From Hemerocallis citrina (Eukaryota > Streptophyta > Magnoliopsida > Asparagales > Asphodelaceae), in assembly GCA_017893485.1 (NCBI GenBank), contig CM030361.1, positions 305,498,822-305,562,821 on the forward strand: a stretch of 64,000 nucleotides of DNA. Reading direction: 5' to 3'. The position numbers and the translations under genes are program-made. The notes under the pieces were generated by a model, which worked only from the letters and a program-made list of their open reading frames with translations, ran no database searches and was not told where the DNA came from. Positions 21,850 to 33,100 of the stretch are shown here, piece by piece (the stretch's first letter is position 1; each line of letters begins with the position of its first letter).

Positions 21850-22094
21850 CCTTCTTAAATACCCCAAACCGGTATCCTCGCTTACTCGTCGCCATCTCCG
21901 TCCGCCTTCAAAAATTCCCAAATCCATCTCATTCTAACCCTAACCCTAAATAACTCAATTCCCTCTTCAAAATCCCGTCTTTACCTCAATTTCAAATCCC
22001 TAATCCCCTCCACCTTCCATCTCGAATTCACGATCTCGGAATCGCATCGGAGGCGCCGCTTCCAAACCCTAGGGCTTCACGACGCTCGTTGGAG
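21850..22094 (+). other. Noncoding first exon (5' UTR) of SUA, approximate 5' limit
   Basis: A pyrimidine-rich, TE-free stretch containing telo-box-like repeats (ctaaccctaaccctaaa, 21934-21950, and caaaccctagggc at about 22065), which are common around plant housekeeping transcription starts. It ends at a good donor (ttggag|gtgcgc at 22095). The matching acceptor is attacag at 27037, giving a 4.9-kb intron in the 5' UTR. The transcription start is not visible, and the exon is inferred from splice sites and composition. Confidence 0.5.
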
Positions 22095-22635
22095 GTGCGC
22101 TTAAAAAACGCTTCTTTCTCTCGATCCGTTTCACAAATTTACAGTCTTTTAGTGGGATTTATTGGTTGGATTTTCTGTTGGTGTGCTTGTGCGGTCCATG
22201 GAATTAGGGTTTGGGGCTTTATTTGTTGAAATTTTGATGGATTTATGACGATTGTGATGAAAAAGGTGGGATTTTTATAGGGGTTAGTTGGTTAGGTTAT
22301 ATGATGGGAGGGTCACTATTGGGGTAGATGAAGAAGGTTGATATTTTGGTAATGAGCTGATGAGAGACCCATTTTTTAGTTAGAATGTAAAATCCTATTA
22401 TGAAGTTTAAGCAAAATTCGAAAAACTATGGTGAGCTTTTCTGTAGCAAAAAACTACACTAAAGTGTCCCCGGGTAATTGAGAATTAAAGAATTAGGGCA
22501 CTTTTATTAGGGGTTTTAAATCTCAGACACGTCTCGGTGAGGGGTTCCTTATCTTGGAAAAGAGAGATAACTGAGGATATCTTATACCTTGCAGAGATGG
22601 TGTCAGTTTGGGCGGGCATTCATACTGGACACTTA

Positions 22636-23440
22636 GGGGCAGTTTGGTTGCTGTGAAGTGTACTGTATGAAATAAATTGGGGGAATTACATTGTTCATGT
22701 GGCTTGGTTGGCTTGGAATTGTGTGGATTTGGATTCGTATTGTAGCTACAGGAATGTGCAAATTTTGTCTTTTTGTACGATTTCACTTTTGCCCTTTTTT
22801 TTCTTCTGAATTTGATCGAAAAGGCTTGCAGCAACATTGTTCACCAATATCTTACTCTTTTATTCCTCTCTCTCTCTCTCTCCCCCACTTGTGAGTTTGC
22901 TTTTGTCATCTTCTAAATTCACAAAATGCTATTTAAACCAACCAACTCGCCTCCTCATGGTCGATGTGGGACTAAAGTCCCCACATATAAACACAACAAT
23001 TGGGCTTTTGAGTTTGTTGTGTTTATATGTGACTAAGGCCTAATTAATCCCGGGTTAAGGCCTATTTAAGGCCTAATTAAGCCCAGTTTAGTGTTTTAAA
23101 TTAAGATTAGGATTGGTGGGTTTTTAATTAAGCCCAGTTTTATTTTAAATTAAGATTAGGATTAGTGGGTTTTTAATTAAAATTAGGATTAGTGAGTTTT
23201 TAATTAAGATTAAGCCCTGATTAATTTCAAATAAAATCAAAAGTTAAAAAGTATTTTAAATTACTTTCGCTACAATGCTCTTACAACTTAAACAAACATG
23301 ATATTTTATATAAAACTATTCAAGCTACAACAAATCTACATCCAACCAAACCACTTTTTCAGAACTCATTTCCACATAGTTCTTTTCTCTACAACAATCA
23401 TACAACTTTGAAAAAGTTTTACAACCAATCAAACTCTCCC
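22636..23440. mobile_element. Tourist/PIF-Harbinger-type MITE in SUA intron 1
   Basis: Flanked by TTA on both sides (22633-22635 and 23441-23443), with inverted ends GGGGCAGTTTGGTTG and (from the right) GGGAGAGTTTGATTGG. 805 bp and no coding capacity. It contains repeated 'taaattaagattaggatt' blocks (23098-23210) and a CT microsatellite (about 22867-22884). Confidence 0.7.
22982..23031. repeat. Perfect 18-bp inverted repeat (hairpin)
   Basis: CACATATAAACACAACAA (22982-22999) and its exact complement (23014-23031) flank a 14-base loop, inside the MITE. Confidence 0.85.
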
Positions 23441-24816
23441 TTAGTAATCATATTTAAATTACTACTTTATAAAAGATTGGATATTGTATATGTCACCATT
23501 CATATAAATTATAGTATAATTCAAGTAAAGACATGAGTCAAGCATAAAGAATGTTCATCGAACGCAATATAAATGTAAGAGACAATGCAATAAACTCTTC
23601 TTGAAGTTTGCGACCGTTGGAAATATGTTAAAGAACGGAACAACGAACTATCGGGCCATAACTTATAGGTTGATATTTCCCTATCTTAGCCCTGATCTCG
23701 GGAAAATTGTTCCAAAATGAGATACTTTTAAAATATATGTTCTTGTCTTTGCAAGGGTGCCTAGTAGAGGTCTCGAACAAGAAAAAGGAGATTTTTTAAA
23801 AATAATTTTTAATAGCTGATTATAGACCCATTTATTGTTTGAAGTCCGGATTAATCCTCGTGCCATTTTTCTGATTTTTTTTGATTTTTTTTGGGGATCT
23901 GTAACAATAGGCTAGAATGTAGAAAACTAATGTGAAGTTGCAGAATAATTCAAAAAACTATGATAGACCTTTTTTATAGCAAAAAACTGCCCAGTTTCCT
24001 TGAGCAGTTGGGAATACCTGTATCTGATCACAAAATTAAGGTAGTTTTTGCTTAAAGAAAAGTTGAGGGTGGTGTTATGAACTTGAGGTAGATTTTTTTT
24101 GTATTTTAGTCGTGTATTGTCAGAGTCATTTTTTGTTTGGATGAGGTGTGGGTTAAGAAGGTTTTGATGTTCAATTTTTAAGTTTTTCCATATGTGAGCA
24201 ACAGATTGTGTGTTATGTTATTTATTTCTAGCTTTTGACATAAGTGAAATTGGAGGGCTTATTACATTTTGCAACTTTGAGTTAACATTTCCCAATCATG
24301 ACTTTTGTGTGCTTAATGGGATCAGTTTTCAGTCGAAATTTTGCTGCTGATGAATGTTTTGGTTATCTAATTCTGATATAGCTTGTTTTATAAGCAACAC
24401 TGTTTTTGTTTTTGTATCTGTATTCTTCCATTTTCTTTCTTGGGTTTTTGCAGTGTGACTTCTCAATTTTTTGGCTATGTAAAGTTATGTCCAAATGCTG
24501 GCTCCACTTGCTAGGCTTCGGTGTCCTTACAGAATCATTGTGTAGTTAGTGCATTGAGTGCGTTCGTTTAGGGATGATTATGAAATACCGGGTAGATAGG
24601 TACTGAATGGTGGTTGATCTGAAAGTATGAGTAAGAAATGGATATGTAGGACTCAGGTAGACAAACATAGATTTGATGAGTTCTTTTTGTAATTTCAATG
24701 TGTAGACCAGTTTTTCTTCTTAAAAGTTTGATTTGAAAATTTGTAATAAAGAAAATGTTGAGATCTGGATTAACTTGATTTAGGGCACATTGATTTATCC
24801 GTGTAGTTTGTAGTTT
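23441..24816. other. SUA intron 1, AT-rich, nothing recognised
   Basis: Reading both strands I see no gene or clear repeat here. The same holds for 25794-26813. Confidence 0.5.
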
Positions 24817-25793
24817 GAGGCGATAGGTGATTGTGAGGCGGTACGTGCTCAAATCGCCTAAGGAGATAGGTGATCATGCGAGGCAGTTGCCCCACCTTTA
24901 CTATTTTTATTTGTTATCAACTAGTACCTTACCAAATAAAACTGAACACAACATCGAACTTTATAGATTTAACCATCTATACATGCTCTATTCAGCATGT
25001 GTACTGCAAAAAATTAAAAAATTTATAGTCAATACATTATTACCACAGTTACATACTACACTTATTTTGACTTATCCTCTATACCTTTAATAACCAGTTA
25101 TAATGAATTGAATTCAGATAAATTGACTGCTGTTCAGCTTAATAGATGTATGATTAGGTAAATGAACTACAATCCAAATTTGAATAAAGGCAGAGGAGAA
25201 TGTTATTTTTTGGAGGGAGGGCTGAGAAGAATGTATTAGAAACAAGTTACTCAATGAATTGTGTTTCTTAATTAATAATTTTTGAAATTTCTTTAGAAGA
25301 TAAGGAAAATGTTGCTGGACAAGGCTCATATTTCAGAAGTAGGAAGAATTAGATAAAGGGAGAAGAAGAAACAGCAAACAAAATAAAACGTAGCAGAAAT
25401 AAAATTGAAGTGAAAATGAAGCGAAAATGAAGCAAGAAAACATCAAGGAGTAATAATTGTAGTAAAAAAAAGAAAACTACCTTCAAGGGAAGGAAAGAAG
25501 ATATGATAGAAAAAGTTTTACCCAACATCTTATATTGCATGGGTGTCAGGTTGTTTTTTTAGCACCAATTATTTGGTATTTTAACAGTTAAAAAGGGTTT
25601 CAAATTTAAAAATTGAAACAGAGTGTATAATAATACCCAATTCAATGAGGTGTCGCATCACGCATCGAATGAAGCGAAGCAGGGTGTAGTCCATGTGATC
25701 ACCTTAATTAATTGTATTGACTATATTTGAGGCAAAACTGCATTGCCTCGAATTGCCTCTCCCCTGAGGCGATCGCCTTGGATCGCCTCTGGT
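24817..25793. repeat. Candidate foldback/MITE with AGGCGAT ends
   Basis: Both ends carry clustered AGGCGAT/ATCGCCT motifs in inverted arrangement (gaggcgataggtgattgtg at left, cctgaggcgatcgccttgg at right), around an AT-rich centre. No clean target duplication was found, so element identity is uncertain. Confidence 0.35.
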
Positions 25794-26813
25794 AATTCTT
25801 CATCGCTTTGATGAATAGATTCTTGACCAAATGGTGGTCTAAACATGAGGGTCTAATTGAGTTTTGCATGATGAAGAACTAGTTTACTCTATTTTAACTG
25901 AGTTTAAGGCTTTTCTGAGTTATTCTTTATAAGGTAGAGAATAAGAACTGGATACTGCCCGCTAATTTATTATTCAAAATCGGTTTAAATGTAAAATTCC
26001 AATTTGGATTTTTGAGGTAATCAGTTTTGTGTGTACTGGAGTTCAACAATTTTTCTTTTGTCTTTACTAGGAACCAGTAGACAAGTTGATACAAATTTGT
26101 TCTTGTAGATTATTACAAATGAGGTGGTGGTTTCCAAATTGTTGCAACTTGGTTTCCAAGAAATTTGAGCGCATGTGAAACATGCAACTAATGTTGCCAC
26201 CTTATTAAACACTTGCTGCCGGGCCAGTTATGGATTTAAAGTTGTATTGGGTCCAGTTGCAGTGAAAAAAACTGCCCTTTGACTGTCAGATATATGTTGG
26301 CCCTATTGACCTCAATGACCTGCACGCTAGTGCATTTGACCACCCTTCTGAGTTGTGATGGTTTGACTTTATGGTTTTTTACCGTATCGAAACTTTGAAT
26401 GCTTTAGTAAGGACTATATATTTTAAACATGTCATTGCCACTGTATTCTTTCCATCTACCTTGTAAGCAATTAAGTCATGCTCGAATGCATTTAATTACT
26501 ATTTGTGTTGTTAGTGCTAGTCTGAGGCTCAAGTTTTTCTTGAGATTCAAATTCAAGCAAAGAGAAAATGTTACTTCTTCAAACGAACAAACTTGGAAAA
26601 ACTAAAAAGAAAGAAAATCCTAAATAATTTAATTCTTACTGTAAAAAGGGTGTTTTAATAATTAACTTTAGCTGCATTTGGATTTAGCAAGCAATATATG
26701 GCAACTTAGTTGTTGATCTACAGTGCTCCATCTGTATTCCATTGTTCCAGAAGTCAAAATTAGGTTTTCTCTTACCCATAAATACCCTGTGATGTGATAT
26801 TATAGATTAACTA

Positions 26814-26927
26814 GTTTCTGTGTTACCCTTTAAGACTTGTATTATTATGATGTATGAAATTGAAGGTAAAGTTTCTGTGTTACCCTTCAAGACTTGTATT
26901 ATTATGATGTATGAAATTGAAGGTAAC
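26814..26927. repeat. 57-bp tandem duplication
   Basis: Two near-identical copies starting gtttctgtgttacccttt at 26814 and gtttctgtgttacccttc at 26871, in SUA intron 1. Confidence 0.9.
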
Positions 26928-27089
26928 TTCCTTGATAATTTGGTTTGAAGATTCCACTGACAGGCTGGCCAAGTTATGAGAGCACTATATCCCTGTAGTT
27001 ATTAGCTTAACTGTTGCTGTTTGTGCATCTATTACAGGATAGAATTCCAAACATCTTGCACCCAAATTTGTGAAAGATCGTCAAATACC

Positions 27090-27101
27090 ATGCAGGGGTA
27101 A
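27090..27101 (+). promoter_or_regulatory. Minimal upstream ORF (Met-Gln-Gly-stop)
   Basis: atg cag ggg taa in the 5' UTR part of exon 2, ending 21 bp before the SUA start codon at 27123. Such a short, close uORF could lower translation or permit reinitiation. Regulatory effect is inferred. Confidence 0.6.
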
Positions 27102-27122
27102 TTCTGGTGCAAGTTGGGAGAA

Positions 27123-30100
27123 ATGGATCCTGGACGTTATGGTCTACAACAAGGCTGGGATGCTAACAGCGTAATTGCAGTTTTCTTCTTTAATTAACCT
27201 AATCAGGACCATACCAGATTTTATGGCTCTTGTGATTGCCCCCTACCTTTAATGGCATCTCATCGTGAACAATCAGAAATCCCAGTCCACTGTTGAAATG
27301 GAATGGCGTTTCCATACCACTTCCATTTAATATTGGTTGCTGACTTGGCTTATTCTGTTGAATCTACAGGCATTGGAGGGGTATGGTGCAGTCCACGAGC
27401 CAGATTTCAGGTGACTATTTACTCCATGATAGTAACCTTGTGATATTCTACATATCTACTGGATTTATTGTGCTGCTTGGTAAAAATTGGCATTTAAATC
27501 TAGAAATATTTCCTTCTAGTACTAAACTTACTTTGGCAGGGCTGGTGGATCATTTGTTGGTAGGAGGTATCCAGATGAAAATTTCTTGAAAGACCCTGCG
27601 TATGCAAGGAGTGGATTCCATCGAGACATACATGAGCGGGAAGTATATCCACCGCCACCACCTGCTCCTGGCATTTGGTCCCAGACCAGTAGAAGAGGTT
27701 TTGATAAAGAATTTGCACCCATCAGGGAACCCAGAGGACATGAGAAGCACTATCTTGATTCGTATCGTGAAGTGGACAACTTCTGTGAGCCGGACAAGTA
27801 TCAAGGGATTGATTCTTTTCGTGAAGTTGATAGGTTCCATGAGAGTTACCGCAACTTTGAAAGGTACCATCATAGCGATCGTAATTATGGGCTTGATAGA
27901 TATTCAAGGTTAGGGAGCCGAGTTGATGATGTTGGTCATGATGCCTTTGATTACCGTAGTCGTGGCCGCAGTCGAGAAACTAGCCGTGAGAAGAATTATG
28001 ATTTTGGTCGCTATAGTTATGATTCCGATCATGAGAGAGGCAGGAGAGATGGTAGTTGGCGACGACGTGAATCTCGAGATCATGAAAGGGAAAGGGACAG
28101 GCGAGATTTGAGTCGGGACAGAGATCCAAGTCCACATAGACGCCATGATCGCTCTCACTCCCGTGGTCATGATGATCAGTCCAGATCAAGATCTCCCCGT
28201 GGTCGAAGCCATGGTCGAAGTCACAGGGAAGACAGCTATGATGACGATCTATATAGGAATGATAAATATAGAGATTGGGATCACGAACGTGATGATAAGC
28301 GACACAGTGACTCTTCAGTGGTATTTTCTTTTTAAAATTTTCATATAATTGTGTTCTTGTTTATACTCTGCATCTTGTCTAACTGAGGAGCTCATACTGC
28401 AGGCTCCATCAGCCACAGTTGTTGTGAAGGGTCTGGCACAGAAGACAACTGAAGAAGATCTTTATCACCATCTTGTATGGGACTTCTATTCATAAGTGGT
28501 TTAACTCAACAATTTGCAAACCCCTTTCTGGTGATGTTAATTTAATTTAACTATTTTTTTCTAGGCTGAATTTGGACCTCTTCAACATGTTCGTGTCATT
28601 AAAGAACGGAATTCTGGCATTTCTCGTGGATTTGCTTTTATTGATTTTCCCACTGTGGTATTCATCAACTTCCTCTACAATATGCTTGCTTTCTTGCATG
28701 TTTCTTTAGCTAATTAAGTTGTATTTCATTACTCAGGAAGCTGCCCGTACTATGATGGATGGTGTGGGAGAGGGTGCTCTTGTTATTGATGGAAGGATGC
28801 TTTCTTTTGAGTACAGGTACCTGAGTTTGACAGGGAAAAGACTTTCTATTGGCGTTTATCAGTTTTAATTGAGGTGAAGTAGGTTTCTGTGATTGTAATA
28901 GCTTTATGCAATAGATTTTTAATGTGAATTTATTAGTAATTGAATCGTTTTAATGCCATTGTACGAGTATTGCTATAATCAATATCTTCTAGAGATCCAT
29001 AGTACTGAAAGTAGATTGTGCCAACAAGGATAGTGGAGTTGATGTAGTGTAGTGACCAATGACAGTAGCGTTACTCTTGTATAAGATGGTCTTGCATTAT
29101 GATTCTACATGCCTTCATTCTTCTTTTCTGTCATAACTCTGTCATACTTTAAAATGGTTTGAATTTTCCATGCCTCTATTTGGCTGTGTCATCCTTTTCT
29201 AGTTTCACATGGAAATGCTGCATTGTTAACTTATTAATCTATGAGGCAATTATAGTCATTTTTCATAGTGTTTTAAAAAAAAAAACATATTCTGTGACTA
29301 AAATGCCTCAGTTCTTTTATCTCCATCCGTTTTTTAGTTCTTTAGTTCTGTTATCATTTTCTAAACTATCCAATCTTTGGTGCAGTAGTAAGCCTACTGG
29401 TGGGGTGGGTACATCTTTAGGTCAGGAGAGCACTTTCAGATCGCGATATGGACATAACACAATTACTTCCGTACCTTCTGACTGGATGTGTACAATATGT
29501 AATTGTGTAAATTTTGCACGCAGGACATCTTGTTTCCAGGTTTGTTCATCTTGTTTTCAGGTTTGTTTTTCCGATTTGTCTTCACTGTTGTTCTTTTCTC
29601 TAGCAATGATTAAAAATTACTATTGAATTTTGCATATATGTGCTGTGGCATTATATAAAGGCATTCTCTCTTCATTTAAATTTTGTCTTAGTTTGCCAAT
29701 ACTTGGAATTGTTCTGTTTTGCCAAGTAAGATCTAATGAAAGGACATTTTGTATAGGCTTTCTCATTTGACTGATTTTGCAATAGCTCCTTTGACTCATG
29801 TCCTTCAAATCGCTCACCATACAAACTATTCAAAAGAACCCTTCTGATGCATAAAGCAGTCAAAGGTGGAGAGTTTTTGTTTTTTTGTTTTAAAAAAACT
29901 TCAATAAGAGAATACTCTCTAACTGATCTTATAGTAACGGAGTTTGTTATAGTGAAGAATGGTAGATTTCTACCATAACATATTCATGAAACCAACTGTT
30001 CAATCCAAAAAAAGAAAAAAGTTGCAGTGCAAGGTTGTACCTTTAGGTTGGGTGTTTCCATCCAAAGTTTCCTTTGACTGCATTGACAAAAGGGGTTCTC

Positions 30101-33100
30101 ATTATATTTTGGCCATTGTAAGATTTATATTGTACTAAGAAGGTTAAAGGGCTTATTGGGAAGTCATAACTATTGAAGAGGTTGACAACCAATTTCCCCT
30201 TCATAATATGTTGCATATTAGTAATGTTTGATTTCCTGAAACTTGGTACTGGATTTGTTTCACAGTGTACTAATATCAAATTTTCGCCAGTCTAAAAATT
30301 TATAAAAAATTATAAGGGTGAATGCCAGCATTAACATGTCTAACATCAATAACTAAATCTTTTGTCCAAACCTTTACTGTTAGCTACATGTATAATTGAA
30401 GTATAATTGAAGTATTTTTCTCCAGCATTGCGGAGTTGATAATTAAAAGCCAGCAATGCAGGTTATTTAAATTAACAATGATATTTATTTGTGTTCTTTC
30501 ATCCTGTCTTGATTAGAAGTTCCATGACTTTGTTTCAGTGTTTCTAAAAAAAATTATAGTAGAAAAGTTACTTGGGTGTGTGCTTATATTATTTCTAGAC
30601 TTATGAGCTCCCAAGAAAATGTTGTGCGCATGAATTTATTATAATTTAGCTTAAATGGCTCAAGATATGTTAGCCTGCACTGCATCATCAAATTGTCATA
30701 TTGCAGATAATCGACTTGCTTTTGTTAGTCTTAAGGAAATTTAATCTACTAATATATATCAAGCAGTCTTAATTGTCGTTACCGAATTAGAGCAGTAAAA
30801 TAACAATGTTTTTTTTTTTTTTTTGAGGAAAAGGTGGAATAATGCCACCCTGTTTCATTAATAAGTGATTAATAAACAACCCCGAAGTCTCGGGAAAATA
30901 AAAGTGCAGTGCAGGAAATAAAACATAACCCCCAACAAAACCCTGGGGGGTGGGTTACATCATCTAGCCTAAAGGCAACCAAAACATAAATACAAAATAC
31001 AAAGGCCAGATACAAAATACAAAGGCAACCAAAATACAAAGGCCTGATACAGAATATGTAGTAGTGAGGCAGGTGTCCACTCATCAGTCCAGAGTTGGCC
31101 CGATCTCTATCTCCTCGTCGTCAAAATCATCCACTTGGAAAACTCTTGCAATTCTCCCTCTTGCTCCTGAAGCAGCCGCTGTAGCCCAAAAGGAAATTAG
31201 ATGCATGATATGATTAAGATTACTAGAAATAGAATTACATGAAGCACGGAAATAAAAATTGTTCCTATCTAGCCATAACACCCATGTGGTTGCCGCAATG
31301 ACAATAAACCATGCATCTTTCATATCGTGACGGGATGATGCAAATCTGGAGCCGACCCACAGTTCCTCATAGTCTCTTGGGTAGTCATTTGTTCCTAGTG
31401 CTCTCAGCACCTCTATCATGATGGCCTTGCTTCTGGTGCAGTGAAGAAACAGATGATTCAAATCTTCCACGTGTACGTTGCAGAACCCGCAATTGATCGC
31501 AATGTGAGGTTGCCTCTTGGCTAGGTTCTCTCTAGTGAGTATGGCATTGTTGAGCACAAGCCAGAGGAAGACTCTAATTTTCAGAGGTGTTTTAGTCTTC
31601 TATAGTACCGCTGCCCAGTTGGGCCTGCATCCTCGGTAGTGAATCCGGTGGTAAAGTGATCTAACCGAGAACACTCCCTTGTTCTCAAGATCCCAACGCA
31701 TGTGATCTGGGCCTTGGGCACATATCACCCCAGATTGGGCTATGCGCGTTTGTAGTTCATGCAGTTGCTGTAGCAACCTTGGAGAAAGAGTTCCTTGGAA
31801 CGACGGTCTCCAAGTCCCCCTTTTCCAAGTTTCCGCCACCGAGATATTCGGTCGATTCGTTATAGCAAACAGCTCTGGGAAATCTTCCTTAAGAGTATGA
31901 GGACCGTACCACTTGTCCCACCAAAATCTGGTGGTTCGACCATTGCCGATCAAAGATGAAGTTGCTAAGTTGAAAGGTCCGCTGGCTTTAGCAACTCCTT
32001 TCCAGAAGCGGGAGACTTTGGATCCTACTCGGAAGCCTAAGCTTCTTGTCCCTTTCCCTCGGAGGTAAGGTTGGATAAAGTCCTGCCATCCTTCCCCGCC
32101 GTGATGAAACACTTTCCACCACTTTCCCAGGAGTGCCAAATTCATATCTCTGAGGTCAACGATGCCTAGCCCTCCGTGCCTCTTTTTCATGCAAGCGATA
32201 TTCCATTTAATAAGGTGGTAGCCTCCCTTATTAAAGTCTGCCCCTTTCCATAGGAATCTTTTCCTGATACGGTCAATCCGTTGGATCACCCACTTTGGGA
32301 GTTCAAAAAAGGACATGTAGTATATGGACAGATTGGATAACACAGAGTTGATGAGTACCACTCTGCCCCCCAGAGAAAGTGATTTGCCTTTCCAACCGGA
32401 CAGTCTGTCCTCCACCCTGTCAATAATAGGCAACCAGTCAGCTTTAGTGAGCCTCCCTGGACGGAGCGGAAGCCCTAGATATTTGATTGGGAAATCTTCT
32501 ATCGCACAGTTGAGAATGGTGGCATGCTCCCGAGTTTCAGCTCCTGACAGTGAAATAGGAATCAGCGCACTCTTGTGGAAATTAATTCTAAGGCCTACCA
32601 GGCTTCAAAGCAGTAAAGGACCCCTTTAAAGCATATAGTTTCCGCTCTAGATCCATTTCCAAAGATTAGGGTGTCGTCAGCATATTGAAGGATCGTGCAT
32701 CCCTGATTAGCAGTGCTGCTGGCCACAGGCGATATCCACCCTTTTCTTTGACAGTTTTCTAGCATTCCTCTGAGCACATCCGCTACAATAGTGAATAGAA
32801 GTGGGGACAGTGAGTCCCCCTGACGGAGTCCCTTCTTGCACGGGAATGAAGGACCGGGTCTCCCATTCACTGAAATTGCCGTTTTGCTAGAAAGTAAACA
32901 TTGTTTGATCCATCTAATCCATTTGTCCCCAAAACCTCTCCCCCTGAGAGCCTCTAGCAAACACTCCCAATCCACAGAGTCGTATGCCTTCTCAAAATCC
33001 AGCTTGAGGAGGAAGTTCTTGGAGTTGCTCTTGTGGCAGTGGTGGATAACTTGTTCAGCAGTGGCCACGCAGTCAAGGATACATCTGTCCTTAATGAATC

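Noticed and set aside
27602..28348. Other open frames overlapping the large SUA exon
   Set aside because: Shadows caused by the Arg/Ser/Asp-rich repeats of the real exon; only one frame agrees in phase with the flanking splice sites.
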